64,000 nucleotides of DNA from Streptomyces caeruleatus. GTDB taxonomy: Bacteria; Actinomycetota; Actinomycetes; Streptomycetales; Streptomycetaceae. The stretch is from positions 205,187-269,186 of the forward strand of contig NZ_KQ948932.1 of the NCBI RefSeq assembly GCF_001514235.1, read 5' to 3'. Below, piece by piece: positions 24,902 to 34,115 of the stretch. The notes under the pieces were generated by a model, which did not search any database, had not been told where the DNA came from, and was given only the letters and a program-made list of their open reading frames with translations. The stretch's first letter is position 1. Each line of letters starts with the position of its first letter. A program made the position numbers and the translations under genes.

Positions 24902-26161
24902 ATGCCTCGTTGGAGGGCCTTGCCGGATGAACTCGATCCGCAGGTCAGGGAGTTCGCGAGCCAGTTGCGGCGGCTCGTGGACCGCAGCGGTCTGAGCATC
25001 GCGGCGCTGGCCGACCGGACGGGTTACAGCAAGACGTCCTGGGAGCGGTACCTGAACGGGCGGCTGCTCGCGCCCAAGGGCGCGATCGTGGCGCTCGCGG
25101 AGGTCACGGGCACCAATCCCGTTCATCTGACGACGATGTGGGAGCTCGCCGAACGGGCGTGGAGCCGTTCGGAGATGCGCCACGACATGACCATGGAGGC
25201 GATCCGGATCTCCCAGGCCCGCGCGGCCCTGAGCGAGTTCGGAGCGCCGCCGGCGAACGTCAAGAGCAGCACGAAGGCGGCCAAGGCCGCGCGCAGGAGC
25301 GGGAGCGCGACGGCGACGCCCGGTGTGGCGGGGCCGGCGGGCGTGGCCCCGACCGTGCCACCGGTGCCGGCTCAGCCGACGGCGCCGGAGGTGCGGGACT
25401 CGGCGGTACGGGACGCTCCTCCGGTACGGGACGTTCCGGTACGGGACGGCGGCTCCTCCGGGGCCAACTCGTGGGGGCTGGCGGGGTATCGGGGACCGGC
25501 GCCGACGGGTGCCGTCCGTCCGTCCGGTACGCCCGGCACGTCCGGTAGGCCCGGCACGTCCGGCGCGACCGGGGCGACCGGTGCCGTGCCGGGTTCCTCG
25601 GGCATGCCCGGTCCGTACGGCGAGCCTCCGCGGGGGCCCGTGCCGGGACACGGCTCCTCCGGCGGCGGGAACGGCAAGCGGCGGCTGACGATGTTCCTCG
25701 CGGGGGTCGTCGGGGTGCTGGTCGCGATCGCCGCGGTCTTCTTCCTCACGGACGGCGGCGGCAAGAAGAACGAGGACGCCGTGCGGTCGCCCTCGCCGTC
25801 CGCGACCACCGACCCCGATCTGCCGGCCGGCGTCAAGTGCAGCGGTGACTCCTGCACCGGCAAGGACGCCGAGGCCATGGGGTGCAGCGGTGACCTCGTG
25901 ACCACCGCCAAGACCGCGACCGTCGGCACGTCCGTGGTCGAGGTCCGCTACAGCGAGACGTGCGGCGCGGCCTGGGGGCGTGTCACGCAGGCCACGCAGG
26001 GCGACGAGGTGGTGGTGACGGTGGGCAAGGCGAAGGAGACCGGCACGATCACCGCCGTCGGCGACACGATCGCGTACACGCCGATGGTGGCCGTGAAGGA
26101 CGCGGGCGAGGCAAAGGCCTGCGTGACGCTGGCCGCTGGGCAGGAAGGGTGCACGCAGTAG
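24902..26161 (+). CDS. Membrane-anchored XRE-type HTH protein with C-terminal DUF2690-like domain
   Basis: 419 residues from the ATG at 24902 (MPRWRALPDELDPQVREFA) after gagggggaagca. The HTH (~15-80, FASQLRRLVDRSGLSIAALA and RTGYSKTSWERYLNG) closely matches the preceding gene product. Then comes a long Ala/Pro/Gly/Thr linker (~115-255), one membrane helix (~263-282, MFLAGVVGVLVAIAAVFFLT), and a C-terminal extracytoplasmic domain with cysteines (KCSGDSC, GCSGDL, YSETCGAAWGRV, KACVTL) that fits DUF2690. The layout suggests a transmembrane sensor or regulator linking extracellular state to DNA binding. Function inferred only. Confidence 0.85.
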   Translation: MPRWRALPDELDPQVREFASQLRRLVDRSGLSIAALADRTGYSKTSWERYLNGRLLAPKGAIVALAEVTGTNPVHLTTMWELAERAWSRSEMRHDMTMEAIRISQARAALSEFGAPPANVKSSTKAAKAARRSGSATATPGVAGPAGVAPTVPPVPAQPTAPEVRDSAVRDAPPVRDVPVRDGGSSGANSWGLAGYRGPAPTGAVRPSGTPGTSGRPGTSGATGATGAVPGSSGMPGPYGEPPRGPVPGHGSSGGGNGKRRLTMFLAGVVGVLVAIAAVFFLTDGGGKKNEDAVRSPSPSATTDPDLPAGVKCSGDSCTGKDAEAMGCSGDLVTTAKTATVGTSVVEVRYSETCGAAWGRVTQATQGDEVVVTVGKAKETGTITAVGDTIAYTPMVAVKDAGEAKACVTLAAGQEGCTQ

Positions 26162-26564
26162 GGGGCTGAGGTCGCCCGCGCGGCCGCCGCCCGGTGGGGG
26201 CTGGTCGCGCAGTTCCCCGCGCCCCTTGAGGTTCTCAGCCCGTCCGGCGTTTTGAGGACGAGGCCCGCAGGGCCGACAGCGGCGGGGGCGAGAAAATCGT
26301 CGACGGTAGGAATGGTCGTCGGGATTGTGGGCACGCGCACCGTACCCCCACGGGAGTCCGGCAACCGGTACCCCCACCCGGCGGCCGCCCACGTCCCCCT
26401 CTCCCGGACAGGGCGGCCGCCCTTTCGTGCGGTCAAGGTCATTTCTGTGGGGCGGGCCACACGGACCCGGCCGTGCGAGATCCCGGATGCGCGATAGCCT
26501 GACCGCTGGATCTCTCGACGCCAAGAGATCGATCATCTCTACCAGCTGTCATACGGAGAACGCC
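26162..26564. other. Intergenic region upstream of mdh
   Basis: 403 nt without a convincing gene. It contains two dispersed Streptomyces repeats (26195-26226 and 26236-26283), and a perfect 14-bp palindrome agggcggccgccct near 26410-26423 that may terminate upstream transcription. The last ~100 nt before mdh should hold its promoter. Confidence 0.5.
26195..26283. repeat. Dispersed Streptomyces-type intergenic repeats (copy 2)
   Basis: Two elements lie in tandem. One carries ggctggtcgcgcagttccc (as near 40.75 kb inverted, and expanded at 58.4 kb). The other, starting cagcccgtccggcg, is nearly identical to 49690-49735. Confidence 0.7.
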
Positions 26565-27554
26565 ATGACCCGCACTCCCGTGAACGTCACCGTCACCGGC
26601 GCGGCCGGCCAGATCGGTTACGCCCTGCTCTTCCGCATCGCCTCCGGCCAGCTGCTCGGCGCGGACGTGCCGGTCAAGCTGCGCCTCCTGGAGATCACGC
26701 CCGCGCTCAAGGCCGCCGAGGGCACCGCCATGGAGCTCGACGACTGCGCGTTCCCGCTCCTCCAGGGCATCGACATCAGCGACGACCCGAACGTCGCCTT
26801 CGACGGCGCGAACGTCGCCCTCCTCGTCGGCGCCCGCCCCCGCACCAAGGGCATGGAGCGCGGTGACCTCCTGGAGGCCAACGGCGGCATCTTCAAGCCG
26901 CAGGGCCAGGCCATCAACGCGCACGCCGCGGACGACATCAAGGTCCTCGTCGTCGGCAACCCGGCCAACACCAACGCGCTCATCGCGCAGGCCGCCGCGC
27001 CCGACGTACCGGCCGAGCGCTTCACCGCCATGACCCGCCTGGACCACAACCGCGCGCTGACCCAGCTCGCGAAGAAGACGGGCTCGACGGTCGCCGACAT
27101 CAAGCGCCTGACGATCTGGGGCAACCACTCCGCCACCCAGTACCCGGACATCTTCCACGCCACCGTCGCCGGCAAGAACGCCGCCGAGGTCGTGAGCGAC
27201 GAGAAGTGGCTCGCCGAGGACTTCATCCCGACCGTCGCCAAGCGCGGCGCGGCGATCATCGAGGCCCGCGGCGCCTCCTCCGCGGCCTCCGCCGCCAACG
27301 CCGCCATCGACCACGTGTACAGCTGGGTCAACGGCACCGCCGACGGCGACTGGGTCTCCATGGGCATCCCGTCCGACGGTTCGTACGGCGTTCCGGAGGG
27401 GCTCATCTCCTCCTTCCCCGTCACCACCAAGGACGGCAAGTACGAGATCGTCCAGGGCCTGGAGATCAACGAGTTCTCCCGCGCTCGTATCGACGCCTCC
27501 GTCAAGGAGCTCGAGGAGGAGCGCGAGGCGGTCCGCTCCCTCGGCCTGATCTGA
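26565..27554 (+). CDS. mdh: Malate dehydrogenase (NAD)
   Basis: Oxidises malate to oxaloacetate in the TCA cycle. 329 residues from the ATG at 26565 (MTRTPVNVTVTGAAGQIGYALL), with acggaga upstream. The NAD loop is TGAAGQIG; GARPRTKGMERGDLL carries the substrate-binding arginines; VVGNPANTNA and the catalytic His in IWGNHSATQYPD are present. This N-terminus and spacing match the long malate dehydrogenase type (~325-330 residues). The stop codon is within a 13/14-bp tandem repeat. A terminator hairpin follows at 27604. Confidence 0.96.
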   Translation: MTRTPVNVTVTGAAGQIGYALLFRIASGQLLGADVPVKLRLLEITPALKAAEGTAMELDDCAFPLLQGIDISDDPNVAFDGANVALLVGARPRTKGMERGDLLEANGGIFKPQGQAINAHAADDIKVLVVGNPANTNALIAQAAAPDVPAERFTAMTRLDHNRALTQLAKKTGSTVADIKRLTIWGNHSATQYPDIFHATVAGKNAAEVVSDEKWLAEDFIPTVAKRGAAIIEARGASSAASAANAAIDHVYSWVNGTADGDWVSMGIPSDGSYGVPEGLISSFPVTTKDGKYEIVQGLEINEFSRARIDASVKELEEEREAVRSLGLI

Positions 27555-27588
27555 CGGTCCGATCTGACGGTTCCGATCTGACGGTTCC
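27548..27588. repeat. 13/14-bp tandem repeat spanning the mdh stop codon
   Basis: Units gatctgacggtcc (27548), gatctgacggttcc (27561) and gatctgacggttcc (27575). The TGA of the first is the mdh stop; the next two TGAs lie 13 and 27 nt further on. Confidence 0.85.
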
Positions 27589-27603
27589 GAGTCGACTCCC
27601 ACC

Positions 27604-27639
27604 CCGATCCCCGGGCGGCCGTGACCGCCCGGGGATCGG
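27604..27639. terminator. Bidirectional terminator between mdh and the conflict operon
   Basis: A perfect 15-bp stem (27604-27618 with 27625-27639) and a 6-nt loop, lying between convergent genes. Confidence 0.8.
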
Positions 27640-27644
27640 CGCGT

Positions 27645-30600
27645 CTACTCCCGTACGACCAACTCGGCCAGGTCCAGGAACGCGTTGAGCGTCGGCGTCC
27701 GCAATTGGTCCAGCTCCCGGAAGCCCGGAGAGTGCAGGGCCTTGTCGAAGGGGACGGCGACCACCTGGTCCGCACCGATGCCGAAGCGCGCGGGCAGGTC
27801 GTCCGGTACGGGCCGGCTGGAGACCCCCTCCACCTGGGTCACCACGACGATCGCCCGGTCCGCCAGCCGTCGGCGCCCGCCGCTGCGCAGCCGGTCGAGC
27901 ACCCGCCACGCGGCGTCGAGGAACCAGCCGGCGCCGCCACAGCACAGGATCAGCCGGTCGGTCAGCTCCAGGACGGTGTCGGCCGAACGGTCGAGCCGCA
28001 GCGGAGCCCAGTCGGTGAGGACGAACGAGTAGTAGGGCGCGGTGCGCGTGAGCGCCTGGGTGTACGCCTGGGTGTGGGCCAGGTTCGGCGGGACGTGGCC
28101 CGGTGGATGAGCGGCGACCTCCAGCCCCGAGGACAGCCGGGTCGTGCGGGCGCGGATCTCCTCGTACGACGCGTCGGCCGGCAGGTCGGCCAGATCACGC
28201 ACGGTGGCCGGGTTCCGCTGGGTGAGGAAGGCACCGAGGGCGCCGTCGGCGGCCGCTCCGTCGAGGGCCAGCACCGGCTCACCGCGGACGGCGGCGAGCA
28301 GTGAGCCGAGCACCATCGTCGTGGTGGCCCGACCGCTGTAGTGGTAGGTCCCGACCAGGGTGAGCCGTCGGGCGTGGCGCAGCGGCGTCCGAAGCCGCGC
28401 CAACCGGGCCGCCCGTTCACGGCGGGCGGCGGGGAGCCGGGGCGGCCGGATCGGCGGGTCGGCCGGGCGTGCGCCGCCGGCCCTCGGCAGGGTGAGCGGC
28501 GCCTGCACCGTCGGCCGTACGACCGCCTCGGGCTGCGGTGCGGGGACACGCTCGGCGCGTGACTGAGCGATGTAGTTGGCCAGGACGTCGGCGACCTCTC
28601 CGGCGCTGGGACGCTCGGCCGGATCGGGGTCGAAGCAGCGCCGCACGACCTGCCGCAGCGGCGCCCAGGTGTCGCCCTGCCACATGTGCATGCCCTCGGA
28701 ACCGCCTGGCACCTGCCGGTGCAGTTCCCGGCCCGCCTTGCTGCTGATCAGCTGGAGCAGATCGCCCAGCGCGCGCACGTTGTCCTTGGGGGTCGGGGTG
28801 GGGCCCGTACCCGCGTAGCGGCCCGACACGGCGCAGTCGGACAGGTCGCCGAGCAGCACGGTGCGGCGCTGCACGAAGATGTTCTCGGCGCTGAGGTCCA
28901 CCGGAACGATCTCGTGGAGATGGCACAGCGCCAGGGCGCTCGCCAGATGCCAGCCGACGAGGAGCGCGGTGAGTTTGTCGAAGGGGGCGGTGCCCGTCGC
29001 ATGGGCCTGGTTGAAGATCTCCGAGAGCCGTGGTGGCGGCAGCGGCACGGGTCCGGAATCGTCCAGGACCGGGGCCGTCGCCACCCAGTCCCGGGCGCTT
29101 CGGGCGTCGTACCCGTAGCCGCGCAGGACGGGCGCGTACTGCCCGTCCAACAGGTTCAGCGCCTCGTACTCCAGCCTGATCAGCTCGGACGTGTCGAAGG
29201 GGAGGTCGGGGCGTGCGGTGCGGACCAGGGCCGGGACTCTGTGCTCGTCGATGGCGTCGTACTCCACCGTCCGCCGCAGCCGTCGTCTGCGGCGAAGCCG
29301 ATAGCCGCCCAGTTCCCGGGGATCGTCGTCGGTCAGCGGCTGCCAGCCGTCCTCCGTGGTGGTGTTCTGCCCCGGCTCCCGCTCCAGCCCGTGCACGCCT
29401 TGGTCGAACGTCACCCCGAACCGGGTCAGCAGCCTGCGCTCCACGCTCGTGAACGGCCGGTGCGAGCCGGGAAGCTGGGCGGAGCCGTCGGGATGGGCGA
29501 GCCAGGCCGGGAAGTCGGGGGAGCTGCCGGCGAGTTGCTCCAGGTGCCGCCCGATGCTGCGGCTGGTCCGCAGGAGTTCGGACTGCGGGACGGCGTCGAG
29601 GAGCATCGAGCGTGACGTGTCGGAGAAGTCGAACACCTGGTGTTTGGCGGGAAGCGGCCCCGCCACCGGCGCGGGATGCGGCTGCATGAGGCCGCCGAGG
29701 AAGACCTCGGCGAGGTGGGAGGTCCGGGCCTGCCACGGGACCGCCGACTGGACGAGCCGCATCACCGGCACCGTGACCGGTGACACAGCCGCCAGATGGG
29801 CGGCGAGCCGGTACGCCTCGGGCGTGGCCGCGTCCCGGAAGTGCTGTACGTCGCCCGCGGCCGGCGGCGCGGCGCCGGTGCGGTGCCGGCGCGGCCGAGC
29901 CAGCAGGGGCAGCTCCACCGTGGTCCCGGGCGAGGCGACGAGGTGGGCCCAGTCCCGCAGCGAGGCGGCCGTCGGCTCCAGGACCGGCACCGGCACGCCG
30001 TCGAAGCGGGCGAGGTCGGGCGGCAGCACGGGATCGGTGATCTCCCAGGAGGTGTTGGCACCCCCGATCCGTCGGGTCGTGACCTGCCACCGCTCCCCGT
30101 GGATGCCGGATCCCTCCCACAGGCTGTGCGGCAGCGTGTGCAGCAGGGCGGCGGGGCCGCGGGAGGCCCACAGGGACAGCAGGTCGTGCAGGGCACCGCT
30201 GCGCCAGGCGGCGCCCATGCCGTCGCTGACGACGAGGACGAGGGTGCGTCCCGACGGATCGCCCACCGTGCTCAGCGGAACCGGGGCACTGTCCGGCCGG
30301 AACGGGCGGGCGTGCAGGCGCGGCTCGGAGACGCCGCCGGCGTCGAGACCGAGGATCCGGGTGGTGGCGAAGGCGCCCAGACGTTCGAGCAGGGTGCGCA
30401 GTTCGGCACCGAGCCGGTGCCACAGCAGCATCGACAGGCCGTCGTCCACGAGCAGTACGAGATGCAGCCAGCGCTCCTGCACCGGCCGTAGCACCACGTC
30501 GGGCAGCAGGGTTTCGGCCAGCTCGGCGGCCGTGCGCTCCTCGTCTATCTCCAGCCGGTGCGGGCTGGCCTGACGGCGCCGCAACGGCCGCAGTGCGCGA

Positions 30601-31013
30601 CCCAGTGCGAGCTCGCCGGTCAGGGCCTTGTTCTCCGGGACCCGCACGGGGAGCGCCTTGCCCGGTTCGGGGTCCTGCCGCAGCCGTATCCCCGGAATGA
30701 CCGGTGGGGACTGCCGGGCGGCCGCGTAGAGGGACGGGGCTGTGAGATCGGGCAGTTCCGGGTCGGCGGGATCGGGGTCCGGCGTGGGCCGGGGCGGCGT
30801 GGTCCCGTCCGGCTCGGCAGGGGGCGGCGGCTGGGGCGTCGGCTGCACGGGCCGGGCGGCGCGGCTCAGTGGTGTGTCGTCCCCGTCCGGCACCCGCCGG
30901 GCCAGCCACAGCACGTCGAGCACCTGGTCCGCGTCCAGCTCCTGCCCACAGGCCGCCAGCACCCGCAGCACCTCGACGAGCCGCGCCCCACCCCCACCCC
31001 CGCCCGTGCTCAT
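27645..31013 (-). CDS. SAV_2336-type vWA-like / pseudokinase / ParA-like multidomain protein
   Basis: 1122 residues, last gene of the four-gene operon, starting 4 nt after the MoxR stop. Residues ~1-60 are a small helical domain, then a Pro linker. Residues ~170-390 resemble a vWA domain: hydrophobic strand then VDDGLSM near 185, a weakened form of the DxSxS metal site. Residues ~565-840 are kinase-like but degenerate: PVDLSAENIFV (~703) replaces HRDLKPEN, and GDLSDCA replaces DFG, so it is probably a pseudokinase. Residues ~882-1122 resemble ParA/MinD: LVGTYHYSGRATTTMVLGSL in place of a Walker A, no canonical GKT. The N-terminus is like SAV_2336-type proteins. Role inferred: central adaptor or sensor for the conflict system. 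Confidence 0.75.
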   Translation of the reverse strand: MSTGGGGGGARLVEVLRVLAACGQELDADQVLDVLWLARRVPDGDDTPLSRAARPVQPTPQPPPPAEPDGTTPPRPTPDPDPADPELPDLTAPSLYAAARQSPPVIPGIRLRQDPEPGKALPVRVPENKALTGELALGRALRPLRRRQASPHRLEIDEERTAAELAETLLPDVVLRPVQERWLHLVLLVDDGLSMLLWHRLGAELRTLLERLGAFATTRILGLDAGGVSEPRLHARPFRPDSAPVPLSTVGDPSGRTLVLVVSDGMGAAWRSGALHDLLSLWASRGPAALLHTLPHSLWEGSGIHGERWQVTTRRIGGANTSWEITDPVLPPDLARFDGVPVPVLEPTAASLRDWAHLVASPGTTVELPLLARPRRHRTGAAPPAAGDVQHFRDAATPEAYRLAAHLAAVSPVTVPVMRLVQSAVPWQARTSHLAEVFLGGLMQPHPAPVAGPLPAKHQVFDFSDTSRSMLLDAVPQSELLRTSRSIGRHLEQLAGSSPDFPAWLAHPDGSAQLPGSHRPFTSVERRLLTRFGVTFDQGVHGLEREPGQNTTTEDGWQPLTDDDPRELGGYRLRRRRRLRRTVEYDAIDEHRVPALVRTARPDLPFDTSELIRLEYEALNLLDGQYAPVLRGYGYDARSARDWVATAPVLDDSGPVPLPPPRLSEIFNQAHATGTAPFDKLTALLVGWHLASALALCHLHEIVPVDLSAENIFVQRRTVLLGDLSDCAVSGRYAGTGPTPTPKDNVRALGDLLQLISSKAGRELHRQVPGGSEGMHMWQGDTWAPLRQVVRRCFDPDPAERPSAGEVADVLANYIAQSRAERVPAPQPEAVVRPTVQAPLTLPRAGGARPADPPIRPPRLPAARRERAARLARLRTPLRHARRLTLVGTYHYSGRATTTMVLGSLLAAVRGEPVLALDGAAADGALGAFLTQRNPATVRDLADLPADASYEEIRARTTRLSSGLEVAAHPPGHVPPNLAHTQAYTQALTRTAPYYSFVLTDWAPLRLDRSADTVLELTDRLILCCGGAGWFLDAAWRVLDRLRSGGRRRLADRAIVVVTQVEGVSSRPVPDDLPARFGIGADQVVAVPFDKALHSPGFRELDQLRTPTLNAFLDLAELVVRE

Positions 31014-31017
31014 GCCG

Positions 31018-31968
31018 TCACAGCGCCCCGGTCAGCTGGTGCAGTACGGCGTCCAGCAGCCCCTCCGCGTCGAGATCGACGCCGCCGGTGCGCAGGAACA
31101 CCGCGTTGAGGAGCTGATCGGTCGCCAGCTCGCCGGGGGCGCGACGGCGCAGGAAGGCGGCGATGAGTTCGTCCGCGTCGCGCAGTGCCTCCTCGCCGAG
31201 GTGTGCCGTGACGATGGCGCGCAGCCGGGCCTCGTCGGGGACCGGCAGGGCGAGGCGTACACAGCGGCGCAGGAACGCCGGCGGGAACTCGCGCTCGCCG
31301 TTGCTGGTGATGACGACCACCGGGAACTCGGCGCACTGCATCCGCCCCTGGTGGACCGTCACCGCGCCCCGGTGGTCGGCCGTCTGCACTTCGATGTCGG
31401 CCATGTCCTCGGGGAGCCGGGTCAGTTCGGGGATGTCGAAGTAGCCCTCCTCGAAGACGGTCAGCAGGTCGTTGGGCAGGTCGACGTCCCCCTTGTCCAT
31501 CTCGTCGATGAGCAGCGCCCGCGGGGTGACCGACGGCACCAGGGCCGTGCCCAGAGGGCCGAGCCGGATGAACGTCCCGATCGACGGCTCGCGTTCGCCC
31601 CGGTCGCGGCTGAGCGTGGTCTCGCGCAGGCGGCCGATCGCGTCGTACTGGTAGAGCGCCTCCCGTACGGTCGACCGGCTGTTGATGGACCAGCGCAGCA
31701 ACTCGCCGAGTCGCAGCTCGTGCGCGACCGCCCGGGCGAGCGACGACTTGCCGGTGCCCGCCGGGCCCGTGACCAGCAGCGGGCGGCGCAGATGCAGGGC
31801 GGCGTTGACCACGTCCGCGTGTTCCGGCTCGATCAGATACGGCAGTTCGGGGCGGACGGCCTGCGTGGGGGTGAAGCGGCGCCACGGCGGTGCCGAGGGC
31901 AGGATGACGGCGCGCGGGACGCCGTCGCCGCGGAAGAGGCGCCAGTCGGCCTCGGACGCGGAGGTCAT
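31018..31968 (-). CDS. MoxR-type AAA+ ATPase
   Basis: 316 residues. Walker A is GPAGTGKS (68-75), Walker B LLIDE (152-156), sensor 1 VVITSNGEREFPPAFLRRC with its arginines near 230. It belongs to the MoxR class, which remodels complexes with vWA-domain partners. The ATG at 31968 overlaps the VMAP stop (ATGA), and the next gene follows after 4 nt, so all are co-translated. In vWA-MoxR-VMAP systems this ATPase is thought to gate effector activation; that is family knowledge, not seen here. Confidence 0.92.
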   Translation of the reverse strand: MTSASEADWRLFRGDGVPRAVILPSAPPWRRFTPTQAVRPELPYLIEPEHADVVNAALHLRRPLLVTGPAGTGKSSLARAVAHELRLGELLRWSINSRSTVREALYQYDAIGRLRETTLSRDRGEREPSIGTFIRLGPLGTALVPSVTPRALLIDEMDKGDVDLPNDLLTVFEEGYFDIPELTRLPEDMADIEVQTADHRGAVTVHQGRMQCAEFPVVVITSNGEREFPPAFLRRCVRLALPVPDEARLRAIVTAHLGEEALRDADELIAAFLRRRAPGELATDQLLNAVFLRTGGVDLDAEGLLDAVLHQLTGAL

Positions 31969-34115
31969 GCGCTCTCCTGTGGTTCGCTCAGGTGCAGTCG
32001 CGGCACGGTGCGGTCGGCGTCCGCCCAGGCGAGGACCGGGCGGCCGGGGAACTCGGGGGCTCGGGAGCCCCGGGCGTTGGCCCGGTAGACCCGCACCCCG
32101 TCGGGCAGTTCACGGGTGGCGACATCCGCCATGTGCTTGGTGACGTGCGAGGGGGTGCCTCGACCGCGGTCCCACACCACCACCGGTATGCCCACGGCGA
32201 GACAGATCTGAACGATCGCGTCCCGTGGCCCCGGTGGCACGTCGATGGAGACACGGACCGTGTCGAGCCGGCCCTCGTAGTAGATCTGATGCGGATCCTG
32301 CGAAGGGTCGGTGACGAAGAGGGTCTCTCCGGAGTCGAGGTGCCGCCACCGTTCATGCCAGTCGGGAAGGAAACGCTCGTGCTGGCGCAGGAGTTCCGGA
32401 CAGTGCACGACCAGCGGGAACTCCACGCCGAGCACTCCCGGCACGACTTCCCCGGGCACCTGGGCCGCCCATTCGTCGACCGGCAGGTTCAGGTCGGCCC
32501 GGTCCACGAGCACCTCCACCAGCGGCCGTCCGCCGTCCCGGTCCGAGGGGCTGAGGGACTCCAGGACACGCAGGAGCTCACGCGCCGCCTGGGAGCCGGT
32601 GTACGAGGCGTCGCTGTCCACCGACACCTGCCGGGGTCCGGTGCCCTCGTCGCACCAGATCCGCAGCCGGTGGCGCCCGCGCTCGGCCCGCCCCAGCTGG
32701 ACCAGGACCCGCTGGCGCCGGGGCGTACCGCGCCGCATCCGGACCCAGTCCTGGGCGTCCGAGCGCCGCTCCCTGAGGGCCGCGCCCGGGATGCCGAGCC
32801 GCACCGCCACGCTGTCCGACCACAGACGCAACTCCGCCTGCCGGGGCGCCGGGCACAGCGCGGCGACGTACTCGACGACCCGTAACAACGCCGGCACCCG
32901 TACCTCGCCGTCGTCCGAGTGGCCGTCCCCGGACAGCTTCTCCAGCCTGTCCAGCAGGACATCCAGGGTGGCGCCGTCGGACACGGCGGCGACCCGCTTG
33001 GTGGCCTCGCGCACCGCCTCGGGGAAGCGCTCCAGTACGGACCGGCCGACGTTGCGCAGCAACTGGTGCAGCCGACGGTGTTCGCGCGGCGAGAGCAGCA
33101 GCGGGACCTCCGACAGCCGCCCGGCGACCAGCACGCGGTCGGCCGCCATCGCGTTCCGGGGGCGCAGGATCTCGGTGAAGGCCGCGACGGCACGGCGATC
33201 ACGCAGCAGAAAGGCCGCGAATTCCTCGATGGGCGGCGGGCTCACCGGGCTGCCCTGTCCGGCGCCGCACGCGAGGGCCAGCTGGCGGGCCGCGTCGCCG
33301 AGCGAGTACGCCGACGGCAGAGCGTCCGAGATCGCCGCGACGAGCATGCCGAAGGCCGGGTCGTCCCGGTCGGCCGGGGTTTCGTCCTCGTCGGCAAGGA
33401 CGTCGAGGGGCCGCAGTTCGGCCTCGATCCGCTGCCAGGGAATCGCCCAACTACGCCGGACCAGGTGCTGCGGGCTGTGCGGAAGCGGTTCCCCGCCGGG
33501 ATCGCACGGCGGCATGAAGTGCGCGGCGACGAGTCCTACGACGGCCCCGTCCTCCTCGCACCACAGCGGACCGCCGCTGTAGCCGGGGCCCACCGCCATG
33601 CCCGTGGCTTTTCCGTCGAGATAGCCGACGGGGCCGTCGAGGGCGACGACCCGCAGATCGGCGAGGGTCGCGCGGTGCCCGCTGCCGTGCCAGGCCCGCA
33701 CTTTCTGCCCGGGAACCATGGCGGCACGGCGATCGGGTGCGGGCAGACCCGCGGGTGGCGCGTCGATCCGCAGGACCGCCAGATCGCCGAGCCATTCCCG
33801 GTCGTCGTTGCGCACGGGTCCGCCCTCGTGGGTGCGTGGCGCGATCCAGTGCGCCACGCGCGCGGCGTACCGGTCTGTCTTGCGAACGCCCTTCACCTCG
33901 ACGAACAGCTCGCCGGGCCCGGGCGGCCGGGGCTCGAACAGCGCTCTGCCCAAGGCGTCGTTGACGACATGCGCGCAGGTGAGCACTGTGTCGACGCCGA
34001 GCAGGAGGCCCGCGCCCGCCGTCTTGTCGTCGCTCGTCCGGCGCACGGACGCCAGGCGGGGTCCCGTCTCGTCGCCCGGCGACGCCTCGATCGGCCTGAA
34101 CCACCCCACGGTCAC
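31965..34115 (-). CDS. Trypsin-like protease fused to VMAP-C domain
   Basis: 716 residues from the GTG at 34115, which overlaps the Trypco1-like stop (GTGA); open sequence above it belongs to another frame. Residues ~1-215 are a trypsin-like fold with the full triad: His49 (VLTCAHVVND), Asp111 (GDLAVLRID), Ser180 (GYSGGPLW), so proteolysis is likely. No signal peptide is seen, so it acts in the cytoplasm. The middle (~270-370) has helical segments in the place of an effector-associated domain. Residues ~420-716 resemble VMAP-C: strand LRIWCDEGTGPRQV, then LVEVLVDRADLNLPVDEW, FPLVVHCPELLRQ and WHERWRHL. Predicted conflict-system effector. Confidence 0.85.
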   Translation of the reverse strand: MTVGWFRPIEASPGDETGPRLASVRRTSDDKTAGAGLLLGVDTVLTCAHVVNDALGRALFEPRPPGPGELFVEVKGVRKTDRYAARVAHWIAPRTHEGGPVRNDDREWLGDLAVLRIDAPPAGLPAPDRRAAMVPGQKVRAWHGSGHRATLADLRVVALDGPVGYLDGKATGMAVGPGYSGGPLWCEEDGAVVGLVAAHFMPPCDPGGEPLPHSPQHLVRRSWAIPWQRIEAELRPLDVLADEDETPADRDDPAFGMLVAAISDALPSAYSLGDAARQLALACGAGQGSPVSPPPIEEFAAFLLRDRRAVAAFTEILRPRNAMAADRVLVAGRLSEVPLLLSPREHRRLHQLLRNVGRSVLERFPEAVREATKRVAAVSDGATLDVLLDRLEKLSGDGHSDDGEVRVPALLRVVEYVAALCPAPRQAELRLWSDSVAVRLGIPGAALRERRSDAQDWVRMRRGTPRRQRVLVQLGRAERGRHRLRIWCDEGTGPRQVSVDSDASYTGSQAARELLRVLESLSPSDRDGGRPLVEVLVDRADLNLPVDEWAAQVPGEVVPGVLGVEFPLVVHCPELLRQHERFLPDWHERWRHLDSGETLFVTDPSQDPHQIYYEGRLDTVRVSIDVPPGPRDAIVQICLAVGIPVVVWDRGRGTPSHVTKHMADVATRELPDGVRVYRANARGSRAPEFPGRPVLAWADADRTVPRLHLSEPQESA

